Made by a program: the position numbers and the translations under genes | The notes under the pieces: generated by a model | The model's input: the letters and a program-made list of their open reading frames with translations, nothing else | Told to the model about the DNA's origin: nothing | The model's database searches: none | Source: Nitrobacter sp963807355 | GTDB lineage: Bacteria > Pseudomonadota > Alphaproteobacteria > Rhizobiales > Xanthobacteraceae | DNA length: 64,000 nt | Reading direction: 5' to 3' | NCBI GenBank assembly: GCA_963807355.1 | Contig: CAWEBX010000003.1 | Coordinates: forward strand, 248,001-312,000 | Part shown: piece by piece, positions 26,787-35,747 of the stretch | Position numbering within the stretch: the first letter of the stretch is position 1 | Layout: the number at the start of each line of letters is the position of its first letter

Positions 26787-28219
26787 TTCGACGAAGCCGT
26801 CATGGTTGAGACGATGCGTTCGATCAGCATTGCGGCCACCTCTTCCTTGGTCATGACGGCGAAGGCCTCGGTCTTGATCTCGCCGTCTTCGCCGCGCGTC
26901 AACAGATGTACCGTGTTTCGGTCGCCGCCCATTACGCCGGTTCCGGGGGAGACATCGTTGGCGACGATCCAGTCGCAGCCTTTGCGTGTGAATTTTGCCT
27001 TGGCATTCTCGATGAGATGTTCGGTTTCGGCGGCGAAGCCAATCACGAGGGGCGGGCGTTTGTCGCGCAGGTTTGAGATGGTTGCGAGGATGTCCGGGTT
27101 CTCTGTCAGTTGCAGCGGCGGAATCCCGGCCGTGGTCTTCTTCAATTTCTGCACGCCTTCGTGCGCGACGCGCCAGTCGGCAACCGCAGCCGAGAAAATC
27201 GCGATGTCGGTGGGCAGCGCGGCTTCCACAGCCGCCAGCATCTCCCGCGCGGATTCGACATGCTCCACGGTGACGCCGGCGGGGTCATCGAGGTCGACCG
27301 GACCGGAAATCAGCGCCACCTCGGCTCCGGCTGCCTGCGCCGCCGCTGCAATGGCAAAGCCTTGCTTGCCTGAGGAGCGGTTGGCGATATAGCGCACGGG
27401 ATCGATCGGCTCGAGGGTCGGTCCGGCGGTGATCAGGACTCGGTGGCCCTTCAATGGTTGCGCCTGCGGAGGCCTGAGAATCCGCTCGGCGGCGGTTGCG
27501 ATCGTCACAGGCTCGGCCATGCGGCCGACGCCGGCCTCACCCGCTTCCGCCATCTCGCCGGCCTCGGGGCCGACCATGGCGACGCTATCGCGCGCGAGCT
27601 GCGCCACATTGCGACGTGTCGCCGGGTTGTTCCACATCAGCGGGTTCATCGCCGGTGCCAGCAAAATCGGCTTGTCGGCGGCGAGTAAAATGGCGCTCGC
27701 GAGATCGTCAGCGTGGCCGTGTGCCATCTTTGCCATCATGTCGGCGGTTGCAGGCGCTACCACGATGAGGTCGCAGTCGCGGGCGAGCCGGATATGGCCC
27801 GCGTCGAATTCGCTCCCGAGATCGAACAGGTCAGTATAGCAACGCTCATTCGAAAGCGTTCCGGCGCTCAGCGGCGTGACGAATTGCTGCGCAGCATTTG
27901 TCATGATGCACCGCACAATAAAACCGCGCTCCTTCAATCGTCGGATCAGGTCGAGCGCCTTATAAGCGGCGATCCCGCCACCAATGATCAGTGTTACTCT
28001 AAGTAAACCATTGCTATTGCGACGTAAATTCTGGGCGCGCGGGATTGTTGCGTTGCGGGGTACATTGCTGGCGGTGGTGACCGTCGGCGCAGCGGGAGTT
28101 GCAGCCTCGCGCAGGATAACGCGGACCTCGTCCTCTACCGAACGGCCGTTGCTGGCGGCCCGCATCCGCAACCCGGCCTTGATGGCGTCCTCGAGCTTGC
28201 GGATGGTTAAGCTGGCCAT
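26783..28219 (-). CDS. coaBC: CoaBC (phosphopantothenoylcysteine synthetase/decarboxylase) with an N-terminal ribbon-helix-helix domain
   Basis: 478 residues, about 75 more than usual. Residues 1 to 40 (MASLTIRKLEDAIKAGLRMR, then NGRSVEDEVRVILREA) match the FitA-type ribbon-helix-helix antitoxin fold, followed by a Pro/Ala linker. From about residue 73 it is a normal CoaBC: VTLIIGGGIAAYKALD, EFDAGHIRLARDCD (catalytic His), LLAPAMNPLMWNNPATR, then the CoaB part with NRSSGKQGFAIA and VQKLKKTTAG. The enzyme joins cysteine to 4'-phosphopantothenate and decarboxylates the product for coenzyme A. No toxin gene is beside it. The RHH part could bind DNA or only help oligomerisation. Confidence 0.92.
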   Translation of the reverse strand: MASLTIRKLEDAIKAGLRMRAASNGRSVEDEVRVILREAATPAAPTVTTASNVPRNATIPRAQNLRRNSNGLLRVTLIIGGGIAAYKALDLIRRLKERGFIVRCIMTNAAQQFVTPLSAGTLSNERCYTDLFDLGSEFDAGHIRLARDCDLIVVAPATADMMAKMAHGHADDLASAILLAADKPILLAPAMNPLMWNNPATRRNVAQLARDSVAMVGPEAGEMAEAGEAGVGRMAEPVTIATAAERILRPPQAQPLKGHRVLITAGPTLEPIDPVRYIANRSSGKQGFAIAAAAQAAGAEVALISGPVDLDDPAGVTVEHVESAREMLAAVEAALPTDIAIFSAAVADWRVAHEGVQKLKKTTAGIPPLQLTENPDILATISNLRDKRPPLVIGFAAETEHLIENAKAKFTRKGCDWIVANDVSPGTGVMGGDRNTVHLLTRGEDGEIKTEAFAVMTKEEVAAMLIERIVSTMTASSK

Positions 28220-28285
28220 GATAGTCCTGCGATCACATATGATAGCATTGATATCAGTCGATAGGTGTCACTGCAATCAAGTCGA

Positions 28286-29854
28286 TCAGTGTGCGGTCCA
28301 GAGCAGGCCCACAAGCGCCGCGGCGATGACCCAGAGCGCCAGAATATTCCAGCGCTGACTGCGTTCTTCGGCCCGCTTGATCTCCGCAATGGTGTCAGGC
28401 CCCAATGTCAGCCCTTCGCGCGCCATCGCCTCGAACTGCTCGATGAGAGAGACCGTTCGCGAGGCGATCGCCGGCAACCCACCGAGCAGGCGGCCAAGCT
28501 CGCCGGCGCCGGCAATCGCGCCCTGCATCCGTCCGATCGGGCCGAGATTCTCGGTAATCCATTCGCGGACGACCGGATCAGCCACCGTCCAGATATCCAA
28601 TTTAGGGTCGAAGCTGCGCGCCACCCCTTCGACCACCACCATGGTCTTCTGCAACAGGATCAGTTCGGGGCGCGTCTGCATGTCGAACAGGCCGGTGACC
28701 TCGAGCAGCAGCGTCAGCAGCTTGGCCATCGAGATTTCCTCGGCAATGCGATTGTGGATCGGCTCGCCGATGGCGCGGATCGCTTGCGCGAAATTCTCCA
28801 CGGAGTGATGGCCCGGCACGTATCCGGCCTCGAAATGCACCTCGGCGACGCGGCGATAGTCACGCGTGATAAAGCCGAGCAGAATTTCGGCAAGGAAACG
28901 CCGCTCTTTCAATCCCAGCCGTCCCATGATGCCGAAGTCGACCGCGACCAGCCGGCCCGAATCGTCGAGAAACAGGTTGCCCGGATGCATGTCCGCGTGA
29001 AAGAAGCCGTCGCGCAGCGCATGGCGCAGAAAACTCTGGATCACCTTGCGGCCGAGCTCAGGCAGATCGGCTTTCGCTTGCGCAAGACGCGCATGATCGT
29101 TCAGCGCGATGCCGTCGATCCACTCCATCGTCAGCACGTTGTGAGTGGTGCGATCCCAGTCCACAGTGGGAACGCGAAAGTCCCGATCGTCGCGGGTGTT
29201 CTCCGCCATCTCCGACAGGGCGGCCGCTTCCAGCCGCAAGTCCATTTCCATCGCCACCGATCGCGACATGGTGTTGATGATTTCGATAAGGCGCAGGCGC
29301 CGCGCTTCGGCCGAATGCGCTTCGGCCTTGTTGGCGACGAAAAAAAAGTCCGAGAGGTCGCGTCGAAAGCGTGCGGCGACGTTGGGCCTCAACACCTTGA
29401 CTGCAACCTGCTTCCGGACGCCGTTCTTCTCGACCTCGCCGCGATGGACCTGTGCGATCGAGGCTGCCGCCACCGGCGGTCCGAAACTTGCGAAAACCTG
29501 TGTCACGGGTCTTTCCAATGACGCCGCGACCACCGCTTCGGCTTCCGCTTGCGAAAAAGGCGGCAGGCGGTCCTGCAGGCTTTCCAGATCGCGAGCCATG
29601 GCGACGCCGATGACATCGGGGCGCGTGGCCAGGAATTGTCCAAGCTTGAGATAGGCCGGCCCGAGCCGCGTCAGCGCGCGCGTCAGCCGCGAACCGGATT
29701 TCGCACCGCGACGCTCGACGAGGCGGGCCATGCGCAGTGCGAGCTGTCCGGGCGGCGGCACCAGCGAGGGATCGACGACGCCGAACACGCCTTCGCGCGC
29801 GAACACGAACGCGGCGCGTGCCAGCCGCGCGACGTGGGTTAACGCGGAGATCAC
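28286..29854 (-). CDS. ubiB: Ubiquinone biosynthesis kinase-like protein UbiB
   Basis: 522 residues. The KxGQ-type motif is present as AYLKLGQFLATRPDVI, then AAASIAQVHRGEV (ABC1-type Ala-rich loop), VAVKVLRPNV, HADMHPGNLFLDDSGRLVAVDFG (catalytic and metal Asp) and a C-terminal hydrophobic anchor, NILALWVIAAALVGLLW. UbiB proteins are membrane-associated atypical kinase/ATPases needed for ubiquinone synthesis. The ATG overlaps the ubiE stop by four bases. Confidence 0.94.
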   Translation of the reverse strand: MISALTHVARLARAAFVFAREGVFGVVDPSLVPPPGQLALRMARLVERRGAKSGSRLTRALTRLGPAYLKLGQFLATRPDVIGVAMARDLESLQDRLPPFSQAEAEAVVAASLERPVTQVFASFGPPVAAASIAQVHRGEVEKNGVRKQVAVKVLRPNVAARFRRDLSDFFFVANKAEAHSAEARRLRLIEIINTMSRSVAMEMDLRLEAAALSEMAENTRDDRDFRVPTVDWDRTTHNVLTMEWIDGIALNDHARLAQAKADLPELGRKVIQSFLRHALRDGFFHADMHPGNLFLDDSGRLVAVDFGIMGRLGLKERRFLAEILLGFITRDYRRVAEVHFEAGYVPGHHSVENFAQAIRAIGEPIHNRIAEEISMAKLLTLLLEVTGLFDMQTRPELILLQKTMVVVEGVARSFDPKLDIWTVADPVVREWITENLGPIGRMQGAIAGAGELGRLLGGLPAIASRTVSLIEQFEAMAREGLTLGPDTIAEIKRAEERSQRWNILALWVIAAALVGLLWTAH

Positions 29855-30609
29855 AAACGCCAGCCCGAGTGCAGTGCGACGATGCCGCCGGAGAGCGCCT
29901 GCCAGGTCACGCGGGCGAAGCCGGCGTCACGGATCATGTCGGCAAAGGCGTTCGGCTTCGGAAATTTGCGGATTGATTCGACCAGATACTGATAGGAGTT
30001 GGCGTCGCCTGTGACGGCGCGGCCGAGCGGCGGGATCACCTTGAAAGAGAACAGGTCGTAGATCTTGTCGAGTCCGGGCACATCGACCGTCGAGAATTCG
30101 AGACAGAGAAGCCGGCCGCCCGGCTTTAGCACCCGAAAGGCTTCGCGCAGCGCGGCGTCGATGCGCGGCACGTTGCGGATGCCGAATGCGATGGTGTAGG
30201 CGTCAAAACTGCGATCCGCGAACGCCAGCGATTCGGCGTTACCGTCGACAAAAGACACATGATGATCGAGATGTGTCTTGATGGCGCGCTCGCGGCCGAC
30301 CGCGAGCATGTCCGGATTGATGTCGCAGACGGTGGCCTGAAATCCGTGGCCCGCGGCTTTGGCGGCTCGGAAGGCAACGTCCCCGGTACCGCCTGCAACG
30401 TCGAGCAACGAAAACGGCGCATCGCTGCGCGGCGGGTTCAGCGCCGTGATCATCACGTCCTTCCAGACGCGGTGCAGTCCGCCCGACATCAGATCGTTCA
30501 TCAGGTCGTAACGCTGCGCCACGCTGTGGAAGACGTCGTTCACCAGCGTCTGCTTGTCCACCAGGGGGACGTCCCTGAAACCGAAATGCGTCTGGTCCTC
30601 TCGATCCAT
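29851..30609 (-). CDS. ubiE: Ubiquinone/menaquinone C-methyltransferase UbiE
   Basis: About 252 residues. Class I SAM-dependent methyltransferase with DVFHSVAQRYDLMNDLMSGG at the start, the SAM-binding LLDVAGGTGDVAFRAAK, VDGNAESLAFADRSFDAY, and GRLLCLEFS; the C-terminus is ALSGGIVALHSGWRL. It methylates the benzoquinol ring in ubiquinone synthesis. I prefer the ATG at 30609 (MDREDQTHFGF) because homologues begin there and GGAGAAAA precedes it; ATGs at 30624 and 30645 remain possible. Confidence 0.93.
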   Translation of the reverse strand: MDREDQTHFGFRDVPLVDKQTLVNDVFHSVAQRYDLMNDLMSGGLHRVWKDVMITALNPPRSDAPFSLLDVAGGTGDVAFRAAKAAGHGFQATVCDINPDMLAVGRERAIKTHLDHHVSFVDGNAESLAFADRSFDAYTIAFGIRNVPRIDAALREAFRVLKPGGRLLCLEFSTVDVPGLDKIYDLFSFKVIPPLGRAVTGDANSYQYLVESIRKFPKPNAFADMIRDAGFARVTWQALSGGIVALHSGWRL

Positions 30610-30731
30610 GCCCGTTTTCTCCATGACCGAACCATAGCCTGCCATGCTGCGGTGCGCTACAAGCCAGGTCGATCTGAGGATGGATCGCCATCGGAGAGTG
30701 GTTAACCGGCGACATCAAGAGGGAAGCGTCC

Positions 30732-31112
30732 ATGTTTTCAAAGTTTGCCAGCGTGACCCCCACCCTGCGAATCTTCGATGTCCGCAAGGCGCGGGAGTTC
30801 TACCTCGATTTTCTCGGCTTCAAGATCGATTTCGAACATCGGTTCGAGCCGGATCTGCCGCTCTACATGGGCCTTTCGCTGGGCTCGGCGGTGCTTCATC
30901 TCAGCGAGCACTACGGCGCCTGCTCGCCCGGCGCACGGATCATCATCGAGACGACGGGGCTTGCGGATTATCAGGCTGGGCTGCTTGCTAAGCGTTACGG
31001 CTATGCCCGGCCGGGATTGGAGCGCCAGCCCTGGGGCGCTACCACCATGACGGTGACCGATCCGTTCTATAACTGGCTGGTCTTCAGCGAAGAAAACGAG
31101 ACCCCGGCTTAG
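30732..31112 (+). CDS. VOC (glyoxalase/bleomycin resistance) superfamily protein
   Basis: 126 residues, a single beta-alpha-beta-beta-beta module pair: TPTLRIFDVRKAREFYLDFL, then VLHLSEHYGACSPGARIIIE, and WGATTMTVTDPFYNWLVF at the end. The layout resembles bleomycin-resistance-like proteins of the glyoxalase fold. His at LHLSEH could serve as a metal ligand. Substrate unknown. GAGGGAAG precedes the ATG. It lies between divergent ubiE and mutM. Confidence 0.8.
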   Translation: MFSKFASVTPTLRIFDVRKAREFYLDFLGFKIDFEHRFEPDLPLYMGLSLGSAVLHLSEHYGACSPGARIIIETTGLADYQAGLLAKRYGYARPGLERQPWGATTMTVTDPFYNWLVFSEENETPA

Positions 31113-31145
31113 AACGCCGGAGAATCCCACGAAACGAGCGAAGCG

Positions 31146-32027
31146 GTGCCCGAACTTCCCGAGGTCGAAACCGTACGCCGCGGCTTGCAGCCAGCGATGG
31201 AGGGAGCGACCATCGTCCGCGCCGAGACCCGGCGCAAGGACCTGCGGTTTCCGTTCCAGACCGATTTCGTCGCCCGCCTGGAGGGCCAGGTCGTGACCGG
31301 GCTCGGGCGGCGGGCAAAGTACCTGCTGGCGGACCTCGCATCCGGCGACGTGCTGTTGATGCACCTCGGCATGTCCGGATCATTTCGCGTGATCGATGCG
31401 GCCGGAGCCGCGGCTCCGGGCGATTTTCACCATCGGCGCAACGAGGGCCGCGCCCACGATCATGTGTGCTTTACGATGTCCTCCGGCGTCGAGATCGTGT
31501 TCAACGATCCGCGCCGTTTCGGGTACATGAAGGTTGTCGCACGCGAAGCGCTCGACGACGAGCCGCTACTGAGAGGACTCGGCCCGGAGCCGCTTGGGAA
31601 TGAATTTGACGCGGCGATGCTGGCGCGCTCGTGCCGCGACAAGAAGACCAGCCTGAAGGCCGCGCTGCTCGATCAGCGCGTGGTCGCGGGGCTCGGCAAC
31701 ATCTATGTCTGCGAGGCGCTGTTTCGCGCGCGGCTTTCGCCGCGCCGTCTCGCCTCGACGCTTGCCCTGAAAACGGGCGCGCCGTCTGAACGCGCCGAAC
31801 GACTGGTCGCTGCCATTCACGACGTGCTCAATCAGGCGATCAAGGCGGGAGGTTCTTCGCTTCGCGATCATCGTCAGACCACCGGCGAACTCGGTTACTT
31901 CCAGCATTCGTTTCGGGTCTACGACCGCGAGGGCGACAAGTGCCGGACGCCGACATGCAAGGGCACGGTGAGGCGTTTCACCCAGAATGGACGCTCGACG
32001 TTCTGGTGTCCGGGTTGCCAGACGTAA
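31146..32027 (+). CDS. mutM: Formamidopyrimidine-DNA glycosylase
   Basis: 293 residues from a GTG start. After the initiator, PELPEVETVRRGL gives the catalytic N-terminal Pro and Glu. LDQRVVAGLGNIYVCEALF is the helix-two-turn-helix, and the C-terminal zinc finger has its four Cys in CRTPTCKG and WCPGCQT. The enzyme removes 8-oxoguanine and opened-ring purines and nicks the DNA. An insertion around residues 88-105 (AAGAAAPGDFHHRRNEGR) is typical of this lineage. Confidence 0.96.
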   Translation: MPELPEVETVRRGLQPAMEGATIVRAETRRKDLRFPFQTDFVARLEGQVVTGLGRRAKYLLADLASGDVLLMHLGMSGSFRVIDAAGAAAPGDFHHRRNEGRAHDHVCFTMSSGVEIVFNDPRRFGYMKVVAREALDDEPLLRGLGPEPLGNEFDAAMLARSCRDKKTSLKAALLDQRVVAGLGNIYVCEALFRARLSPRRLASTLALKTGAPSERAERLVAAIHDVLNQAIKAGGSSLRDHRQTTGELGYFQHSFRVYDREGDKCRTPTCKGTVRRFTQNGRSTFWCPGCQT

Positions 32028-32059
32028 CCTGGTCCAGCCAGCCGAGTGGATGTGCCGCC

Positions 32060-33394
32060 TTATCTCCGTACGCAGATGACACGAACCACGGCGGCTTCTG
32101 CATCAAGCGTTCTGTCGGACGTCACATCGTTCGCTTTCAGAAAATCGCGGACGGTTTCCACGGGAGCGAGCACGGCCTGTGCGGCCGGCGTCGCATCCGA
32201 AAGTCCGGCGATGTCCGCCGGCTTCAGGAGTGCAAGCCCTGCGAGCTTTCCGTTTGCATCGAGCGCCGCCGCGCCGGAAAAACCCAATGCCGGCGCCGGC
32301 GTCAGCATCAATTCATCGCCGCCCTGCGTCACCGAGGCTTTGACGCGACTGACGGCGGAGCCGCCGCCCTGGTTTTGCGGATCGGTGATGCCGACCAGAT
32401 CGACGCCGCCTTTTGCCGTATCGCGACCGAACGCGATCGGATGCAATCCATGTGCGCCGTAGATGCGCAGCAGCGCGAGGCCGTGATCCTTGTCGTCGGC
32501 GATCCGGTCGGCATTGCCATGGCCCGCGACGACAATTGACCGGCATCCGTCGGTGGCGTCGCGTCCGGTGATGATCGCGCCGTCGCTGCTGACAGTCACG
32601 CCGCTTGCATATTCCACCATCTTGCGAGGCGCCGGACCGTTCGCCGGAAACGGGTCGAATGCGCTCGACATTGCGATCACCACCGGCTCCATGACGCCTT
32701 CGGTGGCCTGATCGTAGAGAATGATCAGGATGCGCGCCTCGCTATCGCGAAGTTGGCCGCGCATGTAGAACTTTTTCAGACCCTGTGTGCCTGACAGCAC
32801 GAAGACATCCGGTTTGACGGCGCTGTAGTCGATCTTGCGACCGACTGGCTGCTTGCGTTCGTGGTCGACAAGCCTTGCGGTTGTGAGGCCGGCTTCCTTG
32901 CGGCGCATGACGAAGATCTGGATCGTGCCGGTTGAAGAACTCCATTTCGTGCCTTCGCCCTCGCTCGATTGCTGCGGCACCAGCCTCGCCGGCAGGCCCA
33001 GCCGAACGCCGATAGCGGCATCGGCGGCGATCTTCCAGCCAACATTCGCCCGCGCTTTCCGCGCCGCCGCGGCGAGAACGCCACGTTCCTGCGGGTTAAG
33101 CACGCCGGTCTGCTTGCCGCTCTGATCGTTCTGGAATGCCTTGATCGCAGCGATGAGCCTGTCGCTGACCTCGCCATTGATGAGGCCGTTATAGTGGCTG
33201 GTCCATGCCAGGTCGGATTGAAGTGCCTGAAGCGCCGCGGGCGCCATCGCGCTCACGGTATCGGCCGGGGTTTGCGCCGGCGGGCGGGCGGCTGCCGGTT
33301 TGTTTTTCGCGCTTCCGGCAGTGCCGCCGGTTTGCGCCTGGGCATACATCGTGGTTGCCACGATCATCAATGCCGCGGCCATCGTCGCTCGCAT
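32060..33394 (-). CDS. Secreted trypsin-like protein with a peptidoglycan-binding-like domain; catalytic His apparently lost
   Basis: About 444 residues from the ATG at 33394 (GGAGG upstream). A signal peptide (about residues 1-21) and a Pro/Ala linker come first, then a PG-binding-1-like helical part (YNGLINGEVSDRLIAAIKAF). The C-terminal half has the strand order of a trypsin-like protease: VTVSSDGAIITGRDATDGCR, LALLRIYG, and ALGFSGAAALDANGKLAGL. Where active members read TNAHVVDG, this protein has TGRDATDG, with Asp279 in place of His. The Ser (S373) is still in a GxSG setting. It is probably periplasmic and non-proteolytic. Confidence 0.7.
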   Translation of the reverse strand: MRATMAAALMIVATTMYAQAQTGGTAGSAKNKPAAARPPAQTPADTVSAMAPAALQALQSDLAWTSHYNGLINGEVSDRLIAAIKAFQNDQSGKQTGVLNPQERGVLAAAARKARANVGWKIAADAAIGVRLGLPARLVPQQSSEGEGTKWSSSTGTIQIFVMRRKEAGLTTARLVDHERKQPVGRKIDYSAVKPDVFVLSGTQGLKKFYMRGQLRDSEARILIILYDQATEGVMEPVVIAMSSAFDPFPANGPAPRKMVEYASGVTVSSDGAIITGRDATDGCRSIVVAGHGNADRIADDKDHGLALLRIYGAHGLHPIAFGRDTAKGGVDLVGITDPQNQGGGSAVSRVKASVTQGGDELMLTPAPALGFSGAAALDANGKLAGLALLKPADIAGLSDATPAAQAVLAPVETVRDFLKANDVTSDRTLDAEAAVVRVICVRR

Positions 33395-33512
33395 GGCAGC
33401 TTTCGCCTCCGTTGAAACGGCGCTATTGAAACACATCTGCTTGGTCGGTAACAGCAGCCACTGAGGTTCTGGCCCGCGTGCGGCGCTGGATCGAGACGAG
33501 AACGGCAGGACG

Positions 33513-34313
33513 ATGCTGAGCGCCGACGAACTTGAACGCTATGCCCGCCACATCGTGATGCGCGAAGTCGGCGGCCCCGGCCAGAACGCGCTGCGCAATG
33601 CGCGCGTGCTGATGATTGGAGCCGGGGGTCTCGGCGCGCCGGCGCTGATGTATCTGGCGGCCGCGGGCGTGGGTACGCTCGGCGTCATCGATGACGACGT
33701 GGTGACGCTATCGAATTTGCAGCGCCAGATCATTCACGCGACGCCGGATATCGGCAGTCCCAAGGTTCAGAGCGCCGCTGACAAAATCCACGCGCTCAAC
33801 CCGCACGTCGCATTCCACGCCCATCACATGCGGCTGGATGCGGCGAATGCGTTGTCACTGTTTGCAGACTACGACGTCGTCGCCGACGGCTCGGATAATT
33901 TCACCACGCGCTATCTGGTGGCCGATGCCTGTTATCTGGCGAAGAAGCCGCTGGTGACCGCCGCGCTCGGGGTGTTCGACGGATCGCTGACGACGATCCG
34001 CGCGCACGAGACGAATGCCGATGGCGAGTTCAATCCGACGTACCGTTGCCTGTTCCCCGAACCGCCGCCGGAGGGCACGGTGCCGAGCTGCCAACAAGCG
34101 GGCATTCTCGGCGCGCTGGCCGGTGTGCTCGGCTCGATGACGGCGTTGGAAGTGATCCGTGAGATCGTTGGATTCGGCGAGGGGCTGGTCGGGCGTTTAT
34201 TGATGGTGGATGCGCGCGCGATGCGGTTCGAGACGCTGAATTACAGGCGCGATCCGTCGAATCCGCTCAACGGCGATCATCCGACCATCAGGGATTTAAG
34301 CGCGTATCGATAG
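33513..34313 (+). CDS. moeB: Molybdopterin-synthase / ThiS adenylyltransferase (MoeB/ThiF family)
   Basis: 266 residues. The E1-like nucleotide loop VLMIGAGGLGAPALMYLAAA, then DDDVVTLSNLQRQIIH and DGSDNFTTRYLVADAC, are standard for MoeB/ThiF. YRCLFPEPPPEGTVPSC contains the conserved Cys. The enzyme adenylates the C-terminal Gly of a sulfur carrier (MoaD or ThiS). There are no moa or thi genes nearby, so which carrier it serves cannot be settled. It lacks the rhodanese domain found in longer versions. Confidence 0.88.
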   Translation: MLSADELERYARHIVMREVGGPGQNALRNARVLMIGAGGLGAPALMYLAAAGVGTLGVIDDDVVTLSNLQRQIIHATPDIGSPKVQSAADKIHALNPHVAFHAHHMRLDAANALSLFADYDVVADGSDNFTTRYLVADACYLAKKPLVTAALGVFDGSLTTIRAHETNADGEFNPTYRCLFPEPPPEGTVPSCQQAGILGALAGVLGSMTALEVIREIVGFGEGLVGRLLMVDARAMRFETLNYRRDPSNPLNGDHPTIRDLSAYR

Positions 34314-34320
34314 TCGGAGA

Positions 34321-34356
34321 GCTTCTTCCCTTCGTGCAAGGGGAGGGGGAAGAAGC
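34321..34356. terminator. Family B palindrome between convergent moeB and hydroxyacid dehydrogenase genes
   Basis: GCTTCTTCCC (34321-34330) and GGGAAGAAGC (34347-34356) form perfect 10-bp arms around a 16-base loop. It lies in the 56-base gap between two converging genes, so it probably acts as a shared stop for transcription, although no T-run is present. Its sequence resembles other family B repeats. Confidence 0.55.
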
Positions 34357-34369
34357 AAGGCGCGCTGTC

Positions 34370-35371
34370 TCACAACATGCTCGGCAACACGCGGTCCGGC
34401 GGCTTGTGCGCATCGAGGAAGGTGCGAATGTTGATGATGACCTTCTCGCCCATCTCGACGCGGCCCTCGATGGTGGCGGACCCCATATGCGGCAGCAGCA
34501 CGACCTTGCCGGCCTTGGCAAGGCGGACCAGCCTGGGGTTGACTGCCGGTTCACGCTCGAACACGTCGAGCGCCGCGCCGGCGATTTCGCCGGCCTCGAT
34601 CAGTTTCGTCAGCGTGTCCTCGTCAATGACAGTGCCGCGCGCGGTGTTGACGATGTAGGCGTCCTTGCGGATCAGCTTGAGTTTGCGCGCAGACAGCAGG
34701 TGGAAAGTGGCCGGAGTATGCGGACAGTTCACCGAGATGATGTCCATCCGTGCCAGCATTTGATCGAGCGAATCCCAATAGGTCGCGCCGAGTTCGTCGG
34801 CGATCTTCAGTGCCACGGGCTTGCGGTTATGGTAGTGGATTTGCAGGCCGAAGGCGTGGGCCCGGCGCGCCACGGCCTGACCGATGCGGCCCATGCCGAT
34901 GATGCCGAGCCGCTTGCCGCCGAGTCGCCGGCCGAGCATCCAGGTCGGCGACCAGCCCGGCCAGTCACCGCCCGCGGTCAGCAGCGCGGCGCCCTCAATG
35001 AAGCGGCGCGGGACTGCGAGAATCAGCGCCATAGTCATGTCGGCGGTATCTTCGGTAAGAACGTTCGGCGTGTTGGTGACGGTGATGCCGTGCTCGTGCG
35101 CGGCGACAACATCGATATTGTCGACGCCGTTGCCGAACTGCGCGATCAGCTTCAGCTTGCAGCCCGGCTGTTTCAGCACGGTCCCGTTAATATCGTCGGT
35201 CACCGTCGTGACCAGGATGTCGACGGTGCGGACGGCGTCCATGAGCTGTTCGGCCGTCATCGGCCGGTCGTCAAGATTGAGCCGCGCGTCAAAGAGTTCG
35301 CGCATTCGGGTCTCGACCGAGTTGGGCAGCTTGCGCGTGACGACAACCAGAGGCTTTTTCTTGATCGACAT
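34370..35371 (-). CDS. D-2-hydroxyacid dehydrogenase (glyoxylate/hydroxypyruvate reductase type)
   Basis: 333 residues from the ATG at 35371 (MSIKKKPLVVVTRKLP). LIAQFGNGVDNIDV, the NAD loop LGIIGMGRIGQAVARRA, and the catalytic set Arg (NTARGTVID), Glu (LDVFEREP) and His (LLPHMGSAT) are all present. The sequence is closest to the GyaR-type glyoxylate/hydroxypyruvate reductases. The frame is open for another 43 codons upstream without homology. The exact substrate is inferred from family only. Confidence 0.87.
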   Translation of the reverse strand: MSIKKKPLVVVTRKLPNSVETRMRELFDARLNLDDRPMTAEQLMDAVRTVDILVTTVTDDINGTVLKQPGCKLKLIAQFGNGVDNIDVVAAHEHGITVTNTPNVLTEDTADMTMALILAVPRRFIEGAALLTAGGDWPGWSPTWMLGRRLGGKRLGIIGMGRIGQAVARRAHAFGLQIHYHNRKPVALKIADELGATYWDSLDQMLARMDIISVNCPHTPATFHLLSARKLKLIRKDAYIVNTARGTVIDEDTLTKLIEAGEIAGAALDVFEREPAVNPRLVRLAKAGKVVLLPHMGSATIEGRVEMGEKVIINIRTFLDAHKPPDRVLPSML

Positions 35372-35747
35372 TTGATGCTCTCTAGTTTCCGATTTTCGAA
35401 ATTCGTAGACCCCTGCGGCAACTTTTGATGAAACATCGGAGTGACGCGGTGACACCACGCGTTCGAGTTCGGAAACTGCCTGTGGCAACCCACAATCCAA
35501 GCGAATCAGGTTCTGAGGACATACCGTTCAGTCCCTGTTAACCCACACGTTCGAAACTGCAGTCGCTGGCTGATATCGGCTGTCTCCCTGGTATCCCGGG
35601 TCCCTCGCATCTTCCGTGCACTTTCCCGGGCTTTCCCGGTCATCCTGGGTTTGATCCTCTCTAGCAGAAGGTCGTGCCAAGGCAAGACGGGTCCGGAAGA
35701 CGGGGCGGCCGGTTCGGGTGGTATGGTGGACGTCTCGGGGGCAGGTG
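35372..35747. other. Intergenic region between divergent genes
   Basis: This 376-base gap holds the promoters of the hydroxyacid dehydrogenase (-) and the SH3 protein (+). It contains several short CCCGGG-type runs (35590-35650: TATCCCGGGTCCC, TTTCCCGGGCTTTCCCGG) but no gene, tRNA or complete copy of the repeat families. Nothing else is identifiable. Confidence 0.5.
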
